64,000 nucleotides of DNA from CAWFZT01 sp963820415 (GCA_963820415.1 CAWFZT010000008.1:496001-560000); one strand, 5' to 3'; positions 24,773-33,800 are shown, counted from the stretch's first letter. A program made the numbers and translations. The notes: generated from the letters alone by a model not told the origin.

Positions 24773-25873
24773 ATGGCGCTCATTATCGACAGCCACGAAG
24801 ACCTGGCTTATAACATGCTAAATTTCGGGCGTGATTACCGCCGCTCGGCGGCTGAAATCCGCCAGATCGAAAATGATACCCACGTTCCAGAACATAATGG
24901 CCAGGCCTTGATCGGCTGGCCGGATTACCAGCGGGCGCAGGTCGCCGTGGTGTTCGGCACGTTGTTCTTAACCCCGCGCCGCTATAGCTCAGGAAATTGG
25001 GATACCCAGGTATTTACCGACTTCCAGGAAGCCCGTCCGAAGTTGCGCACTCAGCTCAATTCCTACCGCCGCCTGTGCGAAAACGCCCCCGACTTTTTCC
25101 GGCTAGTTGCCAGCCGCCGCGACCTGGAGGATGTCTTGAAACCCTGGGATCAGGCCCCGGCGGCCTTCCCACAGGTGACTCACCCGGTTGGGCTGGTGCT
25201 GCTTATGGAAGGAGCTGAAGCCATCGGCGACCCGGGGGAAGTGGAAGAATGGTGGCAGGCCGGCCTGCGTATCATTGGGCCGGTATGGGCCGGCATCCGC
25301 TTTTGCGGAGGCACTTTAGAGCCGGGTGGCTTTACCTCAGAAGGCTTCCGGCTGCTTGAAAAAATGGCGCAAGCAGGTTTCCCTCTGGATATCTCGCACA
25401 TGAGCGAACTTTCCGCCCTGCAGGCTTTGGATCGTTACCCAGGTGCCATTATCGCCAGCCATGCCAACGCCCGCGCCCTGTTGAAGAATCCCCCAGGAGA
25501 ACGCCATTTTACCGATGCGGTTATGCGCAGTTTATTCGAACGCGGTGGTGTAATGGGGGTGATTCCTTTCAATCCCTTTTTAGTCCCAGCCTGGACATTA
25601 GCTGATGGCCGCCAGGCCGTTCCGCTGGATTTGGTCGCTGCCCAAATCGATTACCTGTGCCAGATGGCGGGTGATTCTCAACACGCCGCCCTGGGTACAG
25701 ATTTCGACGGCGGCTTTGGCTGGCCGGCGGTGCCGGACGGGATCGATACCATCGCCGACCTGCCGAAAATCGTTCCTTTGCTGGCTCAACGCGGTTATAA
25801 TGAAAAAGATATCAAGAATATCTTCGGCGGAAACTGGCGTCATTTTCTCGAAAGAGCGCTTCCAGCAGTATGA
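24773..25873 (+). CDS. Membrane dipeptidase (peptidase M19) family protein
   Basis: The 366-residue protein is a zinc-dependent renal-dipeptidase-type enzyme. Metal and active-site regions are recognisable: IDSHEDLA (H-x-D), LLMEGAEAIGD (bridging Glu), PLDISHMSE, IASHANARALL and GTDFDGGFGWP. Such enzymes cleave dipeptides, often with D-residues. The ATG at 24773 has AAAGGAC upstream; the longer frame from 24746 overlaps the rpsA terminator and is unlikely. The stop overlaps the next start by ATGA, so a small membrane protein is co-expressed. No signal peptide is seen, so it is probably cytoplasmic. Confidence 0.87.
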   Translation: MALIIDSHEDLAYNMLNFGRDYRRSAAEIRQIENDTHVPEHNGQALIGWPDYQRAQVAVVFGTLFLTPRRYSSGNWDTQVFTDFQEARPKLRTQLNSYRRLCENAPDFFRLVASRRDLEDVLKPWDQAPAAFPQVTHPVGLVLLMEGAEAIGDPGEVEEWWQAGLRIIGPVWAGIRFCGGTLEPGGFTSEGFRLLEKMAQAGFPLDISHMSELSALQALDRYPGAIIASHANARALLKNPPGERHFTDAVMRSLFERGGVMGVIPFNPFLVPAWTLADGRQAVPLDLVAAQIDYLCQMAGDSQHAALGTDFDGGFGWPAVPDGIDTIADLPKIVPLLAQRGYNEKDIKNIFGGNWRHFLERALPAV

Positions 25874-26430
25874 GCAAGCCTGACAATCCCCCTCCACAAC
25901 CCATAACCCCCCGCCCTATTGCGAGTTTCAACCGGCTGCGTTTGGCCATGGATCACGACCTGCGCATTCGCCTTGGGTTGGTGATCACCATGGCGGGGTT
26001 TATCGCATTTATTATCGGCTGCCAGCCGAATTTAATAGGGATGGACCGCAGCCCAATCGTCGGCTTGGTGCAGATCGTCATTTTTCTGACCGGCCTGTTG
26101 GTCATCTGCCTGGGTGGGTTTATCTGCGTGGTCGCCCTATGGAAAGTCCAACCGCTCAGCATTCCAGCCGATATCGGCCTGCGGCTGGTAGGCACTGGCT
26201 ATGTGATCGCCTTTTTCTCCGGCTTTGCCGACGTGTTCGGCCTGGGCACTCACAAACCACCCAACCCCCCTTTTTTCGGACCGTGGCAGGCGCGTGGGGT
26301 TATGGGCGGCGAAGTAATCATCATCATCGGGTTCTTGATGCTGATGCCGCTATTTTATAAACCTTCCCAACCAAATTCCACGCCAGACCCTGAGAATCAG
26401 GACAAGTCCATCACGCTTAACATTTCCTGA
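25870..26430 (+). CDS. Small membrane protein of unknown function
   Basis: The 186-residue product is not recognised. Four hydrophobic segments are visible, roughly residues 37-56 (LGLVITMAGFIAFIIGC), 65-90, 100-125 (VGTGYVIAFFSGFADVFGL) and 138-158. The N-terminus is Pro-rich and the C-terminus is a soluble Pro/Asn-rich tail. The ATG overlaps the dipeptidase stop (ATGA), indicating coupling. Its last 34 bp overlap the 3' end of the convergent flavoprotein gene. Confidence 0.65.
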   Translation: MSKPDNPPPQPITPRPIASFNRLRLAMDHDLRIRLGLVITMAGFIAFIIGCQPNLIGMDRSPIVGLVQIVIFLTGLLVICLGGFICVVALWKVQPLSIPADIGLRLVGTGYVIAFFSGFADVFGLGTHKPPNPPFFGPWQARGVMGGEVIIIIGFLMLMPLFYKPSQPNSTPDPENQDKSITLNIS

Positions 26431-27731
26431 TTGTTCTGGAACTTAAAATCATCCACGCCCAGCTCGTGCGCCTGCCCGCGTTCAGCTTCGAGCAGTTTCC
26501 CAAGGTATTCTTTAGCAACCACCGGCTTGCCCAAGTAACTCAGCCGTTCGTTGAGTTTTTTGAAGGGCGTGTCGTCTGCGATTGGCAGAGTTGAAAGGTA
26601 CTGCAGGACTGCTTTGGCCCCGTTCGTGCCATCCCGGCGGGCAATCCCCACCAACCCGGTGCTGGCCTTGCGCGCCCAGCCGGCAACGAAAGTATCCGAC
26701 AGTTCCTGCTCGCTTTTGGGGTTGTAAGCTTCAAACGAAATGCCCTCGATGGGAAAGCGCGGTGCCGGATTCTTGACAAACTCACTCCCGGCGACAGGTA
26801 AACCCAGTTCGCTGTCCACCGCGTCGCCAATGGCGAAAATGACGGTATCTACATCAAACACCCGGTATATGCCGAGTCCCCTGGCTTTGACCTGTCCGTC
26901 TTCCAAAACCAGGATGTTATTCTCCACCTCCAGGCCGGCTGCCTTTCCATGCCCATCTCCCAGGATGCGGGTCGGAGAAGCCAGAAAATCCATGATGAAA
27001 TGGGTGTCGGCGCAGGCCGGCGCGCCCTTTGCATAGATGGAGCGGAACATTTCCTTGGAAGCCTCAGGGTCCTGGCCCAGGGCTTTCATTACCGGGGCGA
27101 CCCGGTCGATCTCCTTTTCGAGCGCCGCCATATCCAGGTGCGCCACGATGGCTTCCATTTCTTTCTTATCGAATTTTACTTCCCCCGGGCCGCGCCGGGC
27201 CACGGTATATACCTCATTGACTTTGGCTTCGCAGGTCAGGTAATGCACCACGTCGCCCATCACATTGCCTGCGCCGACGACGGCTGCCTTGCAGCCAATC
27301 GCAAAGTCTTGCTCGCTGAAGGGCGGCAAGCGGTTGTAATGGTAGACCAGGTCCTTGGCATGGTAAACGCCGTTCAGTTGCTCACCGGGCAGGCCCAGCC
27401 ATTTTGTGCCCTGAGCGCCAACTGTCACCAATATGGCCTGGAATCCCATACCTCTAAATTCATCCAGGCTCAGGTCGCCGTGCAGCCCCACAGATACATT
27501 TCCATAATAGGAAATGGCCTCCTGGGCTATAACCTGGCGAAATTGAGAACGTAAGCCATCTTTCATTTTCAATTTGTCAGGATAGATGCCATATTCTGCC
27601 AGGCCGCCCGGCTTGATGTCACGGTTGATTAACGCCACACCGGCCCCATTAATTGCCAGTTCGCGTGCTGCATAAAGCCCTGCCGGGCCAGCGCCAATCA
27701 CAACTACTTGATGCTGAAGGCTATTACCCAT
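26397..27731 (-). CDS. Ferredoxin-NADP+ reductase-like flavoprotein (adrenodoxin reductase family)
   Basis: The 444-residue protein has an N-terminal FAD-binding motif VVVIGAGPAGLYAARELA, the KPGGLAEYGIYPDKLKMK segment typical of adrenodoxin/FprA-like reductases, a second nucleotide motif AAVVGAGNVMGDVVHYL with YTVARRGPGEVKFDKKE, and late ATG-type contacts such as VIFAIGDAVDSELG. It probably moves electrons between NADP(H) and a ferredoxin. About 75 C-terminal residues (KLNERLSYLGKPVV...) extend beyond the core. A GGAGG ribosome site precedes the ATG, with a TATAAT further upstream. Convergent with the small membrane protein, overlapping it by 34 bp. Confidence 0.85.
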   Translation of the reverse strand: MGNSLQHQVVVIGAGPAGLYAARELAINGAGVALINRDIKPGGLAEYGIYPDKLKMKDGLRSQFRQVIAQEAISYYGNVSVGLHGDLSLDEFRGMGFQAILVTVGAQGTKWLGLPGEQLNGVYHAKDLVYHYNRLPPFSEQDFAIGCKAAVVGAGNVMGDVVHYLTCEAKVNEVYTVARRGPGEVKFDKKEMEAIVAHLDMAALEKEIDRVAPVMKALGQDPEASKEMFRSIYAKGAPACADTHFIMDFLASPTRILGDGHGKAAGLEVENNILVLEDGQVKARGLGIYRVFDVDTVIFAIGDAVDSELGLPVAGSEFVKNPAPRFPIEGISFEAYNPKSEQELSDTFVAGWARKASTGLVGIARRDGTNGAKAVLQYLSTLPIADDTPFKKLNERLSYLGKPVVAKEYLGKLLEAERGQAHELGVDDFKFQNNQEMLSVMDLS

Positions 27732-27767
27732 TCAGATATCCCTCCGGATTATTCTCGCACAGAGTTT

Positions 27768-27773
27768 ATTATA
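27768..27773 (-). promoter_or_regulatory. -10 box of the flavoprotein gene
   Basis: On the minus strand this reads TATAAT, 36 bp upstream of the ATG at 27731, with GGAGG in between. The M16 promoter faces the other way about 30 bp beyond. Confidence 0.5.
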
Positions 27774-27817
27774 CCTTTTCATTTTTCAAAACTGTTACTC
27801 TATGCTATAAACAAGTT

Positions 27818-27940
27818 ATGCAAGTTTATACAGCCCAGGCGAAACCCATGACAGTTCCCTACCCAGAGGGGGCGCCTGTCGAGGCATCTCCTCCCCTAGC
27901 TCAAAATGATAAACCAATAGTTAAAGAAATAATCCCATAA
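27818..27940 (+). CDS. Possible 40-residue leader peptide upstream of the M16 pair
   Basis: A short frame from ATG 27818 gives MQVYTAQAKPMTVPYPEGAP and 20 more residues, ending 17 bp before the M16 start. A TATAAA box at 27806-27811 lies only 6 bp before its ATG, so it would be at the very 5' end of the message. It has no recognised relatives, no membrane segment and no ribosome site. It may be a translated leader or simply chance. Confidence 0.3.
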   Translation: MQVYTAQAKPMTVPYPEGAPVEASPPLAQNDKPIVKEIIP

Positions 27941-27957
27941 ACGCTTCTTGAGGAATT

Positions 27958-29253
27958 ATGCCAACTCCAATCGCCACGACAGTTTTAGACAATGGTCTAA
28001 CCGTCCAGTTGAAAGAAATTCACACCGCCCCGCTGATCAGCCACTGGATGTGGTACCGGGTGGGCTCGCGGGATGAAATCCCCGGTAAAACCGGCATCTC
28101 CCATTGGGTGGAACACATGCAGTTCAAGGGCACCCCGCACTTCCCGGCCGGTATCCTGGATAAAGCCATCTCTCGGGATGGCGGAATCTGGAACGCTTTC
28201 ACCTACATGGATTGGACAACCTACTTTGAGACCCTCCCGGCGGACAAGATCGGCCTGGCCCTCGAGCTGGAAGCTGATCGCATGGTGAACAGCACCTTCG
28301 ACCCACTAGAGGTCGAGTCAGAACGCAAAGTGGTGATCTCCGAGCGCGAGGGTAGTGAAAACGAGCCGCTTTTCCGGTTGGGTGAGGCCATGCAGGTAGA
28401 AGCATTCCAGTCCCATCCCTACCGGAACGAGGTCATCGGGAGCATCGAAGACCTGCACAAGATCAAACGGGAGGATCTTTACCAGCATTACTGCTCTTAT
28501 TACACCCCAGGGAACGCCATCCTGGCAGCGGCCGGCGACTTCAAGGCCGAAGAGATGCTGGCGCAAATCAAGGAAATATACAAGAACGTCCCCCCCGCGC
28601 CGCTTCCCTCGCATCCGGCCCAACCCGAGCCGCCTCTTACCGGCCAACGCCACGTAGAGGTTAAAGGGCCGGGCGAAACCACCTTCTTGAAGATTGCGTA
28701 TCGGGCCCCGTCTGCCAGCTATGCCGATTTTTTTCCTTTCACTTTGCTGGACAGCTTGCTCACCGGGCCTTCCAGCTTGAGCATGTTTGGCGGAGGAGGC
28801 ATTTCCAACAAGACCAGCCGGCTGTACCGGCTGCTGGTCGAAAAAGAGCTGGCAGTTCACGTAGGTGGGAGTCTCCAGGCCACCCTCGATCCTTATCTGT
28901 ATGAAATAACCGCCACAATCCATCCTAAACAGACGCCTGAAGCGGTGCTGGCTGCCATTGACGCCGAGATCAAGCGCCTGCAGGAAGAACCTATTTCCGT
29001 CGCAGAGATCACCCGCGCCATCAAACAGGCTCGCGCCCTGTTCGCTTACAGCAGCGAGAATATCACCAACCAGGCCTTCTGGCTGGGCTATGCAGAAATT
29101 TTTGCCAACTACGACTGGTTCATAAATTATCTCGACCAGTTGAGCAAAGTGACCACCGCCGATCTTCAACAAATCGCCCAAGAATATTTACAGCCTTCCC
29201 GGCGGGTGATCGGCGCCTACCTACCGGATGGGAACCAGGGAGGTGAAGCATGA
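27958..29253 (+). CDS. M16 zinc peptidase, catalytic subunit
   Basis: The 431-residue protein has the inverted zinc motif H49-W-V-E52-H53 (ISHWVEHMQFKGT) and a Glu at 129 (VVISEREGS), exactly the H-x-x-E-H then about 75 residues then E spacing of the pitrilysin/processing-peptidase family. It also has the downstream HPYRNEVIGS and YYTPGNAILAAAGDF blocks. It should cut unfolded peptides or presequence-like segments. A GAGGAA site precedes ATG 27958. It overlaps by ATGA with a second M16 protein lacking the zinc site, so the two probably form a heterodimer. Confidence 0.92.
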   Translation: MPTPIATTVLDNGLTVQLKEIHTAPLISHWMWYRVGSRDEIPGKTGISHWVEHMQFKGTPHFPAGILDKAISRDGGIWNAFTYMDWTTYFETLPADKIGLALELEADRMVNSTFDPLEVESERKVVISEREGSENEPLFRLGEAMQVEAFQSHPYRNEVIGSIEDLHKIKREDLYQHYCSYYTPGNAILAAAGDFKAEEMLAQIKEIYKNVPPAPLPSHPAQPEPPLTGQRHVEVKGPGETTFLKIAYRAPSASYADFFPFTLLDSLLTGPSSLSMFGGGGISNKTSRLYRLLVEKELAVHVGGSLQATLDPYLYEITATIHPKQTPEAVLAAIDAEIKRLQEEPISVAEITRAIKQARALFAYSSENITNQAFWLGYAEIFANYDWFINYLDQLSKVTTADLQQIAQEYLQPSRRVIGAYLPDGNQGGEA

Positions 29254-30554
29254 AGCCGTCCATTACAACCAGTTGGAACAGCCTGCCTGGACCTGAAGAT
29301 ATTACCCGGCTTGAACTATCCAACGCGATCACCCTGCTTACCCGGGCCAATTTCAACAGCCCTTCGGTGGTAATGAGCGGCTACCTGACCAGCGGCAGCC
29401 AGTTCGACCCGGACGAAAAATTGGGCCTGGCGTATTTCACCTCATCGGCCCTGATGCGCGGCACCCAATCTCACGCGCACCAGGAAATCTTTGAGATCCT
29501 TGAATCGGTCGGGGCAAGCCTGGGTTTGAGCGCCAGCGTACACACTACCAGTTTCGGCAGCCGGGCGCTGGTTGAAGATTTACCGGTGCTGCTACAAATC
29601 CTGAATGAATGCCTGCGCCAGCCTGTTTTTCCGGCCGACCAGGTCGAAAAACTGCGCGCCCAATTGATGACCAGCCTGGCCATCCGCGCCCAGGATACCG
29701 AAGAAATGGCCTCCATGCGTTTTGACCAGGTAATTTTTCCGCAGCATCCCTACGGACGGCCTGAAGATGGGTTTACCGAAACCGTCCAGCGCATCACCCG
29801 CCAGGACCTGGTAGACTTTCACCAGGCCCATTATGGGCCAAAAGGGATGGTGCTGGTCATCGTTGGAGCCGTCACCGCCCAACAGGCGCAAGACCAGGTG
29901 CAGCGCGCCCTGGGCGATTGGTCCAACCCGGCTCAACTCGAGCCCGCCAGCATGCCCGAAGCCGCCCCGCTCAAGGCCACCTTCCGTGAGCAAGTGAATA
30001 TCCCTGGGAAAAGCCAGACCGACCTGGTCATGGGTACCCTGGGGCCAAAACGCTGTTCACCCGACTTCCTGCCTGCCTCGTTAGGTAACAACATCCTGGG
30101 TCAGTTCGGGCTGATGGGGCGCATCGGAGACGTGGTGCGCGAGCAGGCTGGCCTGGCATATCACGCCAGCGCCAGCTTGAACGCCTGGATCGGCGCGGGT
30201 TCCTGGGAAGTCTCCGCCGGGGTCAACCCGGCAAACCTGGACCGGACGGTGGACCTGGTCATTTCCGAGCTTGAGCGGTTCGTGACCGAACCAGTTAGCC
30301 AGGAAGAGCTGGAAGACAGTCAGTCGAACTTCATCGGTCGCTTGCCTCTTTCCATGGAGTCCAACTCCGGGGTGGCTAATGCCATCCTGAATCTGGAAAG
30401 GTTCCAGCTTGGCCTGGATTATTACCGGCGCTATCCCCAGATGGTGAGCCAGGTGACCCCGGCAATGATCCTGGAAGCCGCCCAAAGCTATATCGACCCC
30501 CAAAAACTGGCTATCATCAGCGCCGGAACCGCGTCTGCTCCGGCCGTTCCTTGA
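29250..30554 (+). CDS. M16 family protein, non-catalytic partner
   Basis: The 434-residue protein has the M16 fold pattern but at the zinc-motif position reads LAYFTSSALMRGT instead of H-x-x-E-H, so it cannot bind zinc there. The C-terminal half keeps the family features, for example HPYGRPEDG, FHQAHYGPKGMVLVIVGAV and the Arg/Tyr substrate-binding region near LAYHASASL. Active/inactive pairs are the standard M16B arrangement. The ATG overlaps the stop of the catalytic subunit, and acpS starts 3 bp after its stop. Confidence 0.9.
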   Translation: MKPSITTSWNSLPGPEDITRLELSNAITLLTRANFNSPSVVMSGYLTSGSQFDPDEKLGLAYFTSSALMRGTQSHAHQEIFEILESVGASLGLSASVHTTSFGSRALVEDLPVLLQILNECLRQPVFPADQVEKLRAQLMTSLAIRAQDTEEMASMRFDQVIFPQHPYGRPEDGFTETVQRITRQDLVDFHQAHYGPKGMVLVIVGAVTAQQAQDQVQRALGDWSNPAQLEPASMPEAAPLKATFREQVNIPGKSQTDLVMGTLGPKRCSPDFLPASLGNNILGQFGLMGRIGDVVREQAGLAYHASASLNAWIGAGSWEVSAGVNPANLDRTVDLVISELERFVTEPVSQEELEDSQSNFIGRLPLSMESNSGVANAILNLERFQLGLDYYRRYPQMVSQVTPAMILEAAQSYIDPQKLAIISAGTASAPAVP

Positions 30555-30557
30555 ACC

Positions 30558-30929
30558 ATGCAGACCCTGCGCTCGGGCATCGACCTCGTAGAAATAAGTC
30601 GCCTGGAAGGTGTGGAACCTGCCATCCGCACGCGCTTCCTCAGGCGGGTCTTCACTGCCCGGGAGTTGGAAGACGCTCGCGATTCTAACCTCCATCTAGC
30701 CGGGCGCTTTGCGGCTAAGGAAGCGGTGGTGAAAGCCCTGGGCTGTGGGATCGGCCCGGTAAGCTGGCAGGAAATCGAGATCCTGCGCGGGCAGAACGGC
30801 GAACCACTACTGGTGCTGCACGGAAAGGCCAGCCAGATAGCCGGCGACCAGCGGCTGACCTCCTGGACGGTCAGCATCAGCCATACCAGTGCGTTTGCCG
30901 TTGCCGTGGCAGTCGCCTGTGGGGATTAA
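30558..30929 (+). CDS. acpS: Holo-[acyl-carrier-protein] synthase
   Basis: AcpS transfers 4'-phosphopantetheine from CoA to acyl carrier protein. The 123-residue protein has the N-terminal GIDLVEISRLE with the magnesium-binding Asp, the RFAAKEAVVKALGCGI block with the catalytic Glu and Lys, and SISHTSAFAVAVAVA at the end. It is placed directly behind the M16 pair and overlaps the next start by one base. Size is normal for the family. Confidence 0.92.
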   Translation: MQTLRSGIDLVEISRLEGVEPAIRTRFLRRVFTARELEDARDSNLHLAGRFAAKEAVVKALGCGIGPVSWQEIEILRGQNGEPLLVLHGKASQIAGDQRLTSWTVSISHTSAFAVAVAVACGD

Positions 30930-31579
30930 TGAAGATTCTGACGGTAAGTGATATCGAGACCCCCTTTTTATACAGCCCGATCATCTCCCAGCGTTTCGGC
31001 GATGTGGATATGATCATAAGCTGCGGCGACCTGCCTTATTATTACCTGGAATATATGCTCAGCATGCTGGATGTGCCCCTCTATTATGTACGCGGCAACC
31101 ATGCCAGCAAAATCGAGTCCACCACCGGCGGCGACCGCGCCTCGCCCTGGGGGGCCATCGACCTGCACCGCAGTTGTAAACACGACCAATCTGGAATGTT
31201 GCTGGCCGGCATCGAAGGCAGTATCCGCTATAATAACGGCCCACACCAATATTCACAGGGCGAAATGTGGCTGATCGCCTTCAACCTCGTGCCGGGCCTG
31301 CTTATCAACCGCATGCGCTTCGGCCGCTACCTGGATATCCTGGTTACCCATTCGCCGCCCTGGAAGATCCACGATGGAACCGACCTCCCCCATATAGGCA
31401 TCAAGGCTTTCCGGTGGCTGATCGATGTGTTCAAGCCGCTGTACCATTTACACGGTCATATCCATATTTACCGGCAGGACACGATTGTCGAGACCGTGGT
31501 AGGCCAGACGCATGTGCTCAACACTTACGGTTACCGTGTGCTGGACCTGCATTCCAAATATTTCTCTGGGTTCAGATAA
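30929..31579 (+). CDS. Calcineurin-like metallophosphoesterase
   Basis: The 216-residue protein follows the metallophosphoesterase motif order: VSDIE at residues 7-10 (normally D-x-H), ISCGDLPYYY, VRGNHASK, ILVTHSPP and LHGHIHIY. The first motif has Glu instead of the second metal-ligand His, unusual for the family but in a chemically plausible position. Substrate is unknown; relatives include phosphoprotein, nucleotide and DNA-end phosphatases. The start shares a base with the acpS stop, so it belongs to the M16-acpS operon. Confidence 0.8.
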   Translation: MKILTVSDIETPFLYSPIISQRFGDVDMIISCGDLPYYYLEYMLSMLDVPLYYVRGNHASKIESTTGGDRASPWGAIDLHRSCKHDQSGMLLAGIEGSIRYNNGPHQYSQGEMWLIAFNLVPGLLINRMRFGRYLDILVTHSPPWKIHDGTDLPHIGIKAFRWLIDVFKPLYHLHGHIHIYRQDTIVETVVGQTHVLNTYGYRVLDLHSKYFSGFR

Positions 31580-31607
31580 ATCACCAGTTTCTCAGCTAAA
31601 GGACATT

Positions 31608-32564
31608 ATGTTCGATTACCTACCCGAAAACAACACACCCACACCCATCCAGGAGGCTGCCAAAAACGATTATGAATCTGCCCTGAGAACGGGGTTCTGG
31701 CGTTCCCTGTTTAGCTGGTTCACCCAAAGCCGCAACGAGCTGTTGCCCTTCGATGAGGTGCGAAAGCTCGTTCCCATGCAAGGCATGCACGAAATCGGGT
31801 TGAGAGAAATCCCTCTGGACCAGGTCGTTGGCAGTGTTGGCCGCTACAACGATTTTGACCGGGCTTTCTTACCTCGCCGGACAGAAACCCGCAGCCGTTG
31901 GATCAGCATCGACGCTGCCCACCTGCAAGATATCGTCCTTCCAGCCATTGAGGTTTATAAGATCGGCTCATTTTATTTCGTAAAGGATGGCAACCACCGC
32001 GTATCGGTAGCGCGCCGTAAGGGCCAGGCTTATATCGACGCCAACGTCATCGAAATCGACGTCGGCGTCCCGATCAACACGGAGGCCGACATCGACGACT
32101 TGATCCGCCTACAGGAAAAAACCGAATTCTACCTGTGCACCCACCTGCTAGACTTACGTCCTGGGGCGGATATCGAGCTGACTCTTCCCGCTGGGTATCC
32201 CAAGCTGTTGGAACACATCAATGTCCATCGCTGGTTCATGGGTGAAAAACGCAAGTCGCCTGTCCCTTACGCCGAAGCCGTCGCTCACTGGTACGATAAA
32301 GTCTACCTGCCCCTGGAGGAAGTCATCCGCCAGGAAAAAATCCTGCAGAAGTTCTCCGGGCGGACCGAAGCCGACCTTTACCTGTGGATCATCGAGCACC
32401 TCTGGTATTTACGGGAAGAATGCCCGGAATGCGAAACCAGTCTCGAACAGGCCGCCGTCGATTTCACCCAGCTTTTTTCTTCTCGCCCGCCGATCCGCCA
32501 ATCCATCCTGGAAAGGCTCCGGCAGTTCATCGTCTCCCGGCTGCACGATAAGATGAAGGGCTGA
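31608..32564 (+). CDS. Conserved protein with ParB/sulfiredoxin-like motif, function unknown
   Basis: The 318-residue protein has, around residues 118-145, YFVKDGNHRVSVARRKG followed by a VIEIDVGV strand, the pattern of the ParB/Srx nucleotide-binding fold. The middle part, PKLLEHINVHRWFMGE, YAEAVAHWYDKVYLPL and FSGRTEADLYLWIIEH, recurs as I remember it in uncharacterised Chloroflexota proteins. No DNA-binding domain is evident. I chose the ATG at 31608, with AAAGGAC upstream; a frame opening at 31512 lies inside the phosphoesterase gene. Last gene of the M16-acpS operon. Confidence 0.65.
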   Translation: MFDYLPENNTPTPIQEAAKNDYESALRTGFWRSLFSWFTQSRNELLPFDEVRKLVPMQGMHEIGLREIPLDQVVGSVGRYNDFDRAFLPRRTETRSRWISIDAAHLQDIVLPAIEVYKIGSFYFVKDGNHRVSVARRKGQAYIDANVIEIDVGVPINTEADIDDLIRLQEKTEFYLCTHLLDLRPGADIELTLPAGYPKLLEHINVHRWFMGEKRKSPVPYAEAVAHWYDKVYLPLEEVIRQEKILQKFSGRTEADLYLWIIEHLWYLREECPECETSLEQAAVDFTQLFSSRPPIRQSILERLRQFIVSRLHDKMKG

Positions 32565-32567
32565 CGC

Positions 32568-32668
32568 TCATTGGGAATTACCGGCCTGGATCACCAGATT
32601 TTGAGATATGAGCGTGCGTACGCACGCTCATATCTCAAAATCTGAGTTCTTCCACGGGAAATCCCAAA
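32568..32668. repeat. Nested palindrome repeat, copy C
   Basis: The core is a perfect 50-bp palindrome (32595-32644), starting CAGATTTTGAGATATGAGCG. Outer arms begin TCATTGGGAATTACCG and end GGGAAATCCCAA, imperfectly complementary. It lies between convergent genes, 4 bp after the ParB-like gene. Confidence 0.85.
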
Positions 32669-32685
32669 GATCCAGAACTGAAACC

Positions 32686-32934
32686 TCATCCGGCCAGGCT
32701 GGCGGGCAAGGGTTCCATAACCCCCAGCCAGAGGTGGTGCGGGAGGACTTGCCGCGTTGGTCGGACTTCGATGCCCAGCGATTTAAGCGGGGCTCCGCCA
32801 ACCATGGTTGGATGAACAAAGCAAACATCTGGCATCTGGCCATATTTTTTTTCATAATAAGCGGCTGCCCGTGAAATTTTCGTGGGCAGGTCGGTCTTAG
32901 GGTCATTATCAAACCATAACATTCCCGTCTTCAT
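32686..32934 (-). CDS. Small conserved protein paired with an FtsK/HerA-like ATPase
   Basis: The 82-residue protein begins MKTGMLWFDNDPKTDLPTKI and contains YYEKKYGQMPDVCFVHPTM. It has no recognised domain, signal or membrane segment. The start overlaps the stop of the ATPase-like gene by 4 bp, so they are translated together. I have a weak recollection of similar short proteins beside ATPase genes in Anaerolineae, but cannot check it. Function unknown. Confidence 0.6.
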   Translation of the reverse strand: MKTGMLWFDNDPKTDLPTKISRAAAYYEKKYGQMPDVCFVHPTMVGGAPLKSLGIEVRPTRQVLPHHLWLGVMEPLPASLAG

Positions 32935-33800
32935 AGCTCAACCTCCTCGTCGTGCGAATCTGGATCAAAATCAAGAATAGGCAGCCAAAATTTCAGCCAC
33001 CTGTCCTGGACACGGATGGCAAACTGCCTCTCGGCGTCAAACCCTCCCGTATCCAGGCCGCCATAGATGCTCAGGTGGGCGACAGCCGGATTAGCCATTT
33101 TGCCGATCACCCGTGTCCGAAAATAGCGAATCCAACGGCCCATCTCCAGGGCCTGAAGGGTAGGTAAAGTGAATATCGGCCAGATTTGCGCCTCCGGGCC
33201 GTTGCTGCACAACCATTCGAAATTTAACCGTACGTCAGTATCGCTGTGGGTGATAAAATCGAAATTGTCGATCATAAATAAAATCGGGCCGTTCATGCGC
33301 CGGCCGTTCAAACGCTGCTCGACCCGCTCAGCTAGGCGAATCACCCATTCATCCGCCTCGCCGTACTGGCTGTTCAACACCCCCAGGCAGCATTCGGGAA
33401 CCTTAAGCGCGCCAATCCAACTATTCCACTGCTCAGGTTGCGAGCTGATCACCATAAATTTGGTATCCGGAGCGTCTTCGCTGGCGTCGATAGCGCTGGC
33501 AAGCAAGCGTAAGAAATTGGTATTACCTTCCGGCTCATCCCCAAGGACGAGGATTGGACCCGGACGGGGGTCTTTCAAGTCGAACAGCACCGGATTGCAG
33601 TCTTCATCGATCCCGATGGGCAGGGTTAGTTTGGGCAAATGGTTAAACCGGTGTAAGAATTGGGTCAGGTCCATCGCATCAGGAAGTGGGCATTCCCCGG
33701 CTTCAATCCCGGCGGAGGCGGGCCTATCCATCGCGGCAGAGTCAGGCTTGATACTGCGCAAGAATCCACGTCCAAATTGTAGAGAAAAAGTCACAGCCAT
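32931..33800 (-). CDS. FtsK/HerA-like ATPase with degenerate Walker A
   Basis: The product has 289 residues. A central part resembles FtsK/SpoIIIE-type ATPases: LTLPIGIDEDCNPVLFDLKD, then GPILVLGDEPEGNTNFLRLL in the place of a P-loop, and a Walker-B-like PILFMIDNFDFI. The P-loop lacks the G-K-[ST], so normal ATP hydrolysis is doubtful. I chose ATG 33800, six bases after a GGAG; an ATG at 33812 is the alternative. It forms a two-gene minus-strand unit with an 82-residue protein. A structural or regulatory role in a translocation or secretion complex is possible but unproven. Confidence 0.6.
   Translation of the reverse strand: MAVTFSLQFGRGFLRSIKPDSAAMDRPASAGIEAGECPLPDAMDLTQFLHRFNHLPKLTLPIGIDEDCNPVLFDLKDPRPGPILVLGDEPEGNTNFLRLLASAIDASEDAPDTKFMVISSQPEQWNSWIGALKVPECCLGVLNSQYGEADEWVIRLAERVEQRLNGRRMNGPILFMIDNFDFITHSDTDVRLNFEWLCSNGPEAQIWPIFTLPTLQALEMGRWIRYFRTRVIGKMANPAVAHLSIYGGLDTGGFDAERQFAIRVQDRWLKFWLPILDFDPDSHDEEVEL

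Noticed and set aside
27653..27940. Full 95-codon frame starting inside the flavoprotein gene
   Set aside because: The first 55 codons overlap the opposite coding strand and its promoter; only the part from 27818 could be a real peptide.
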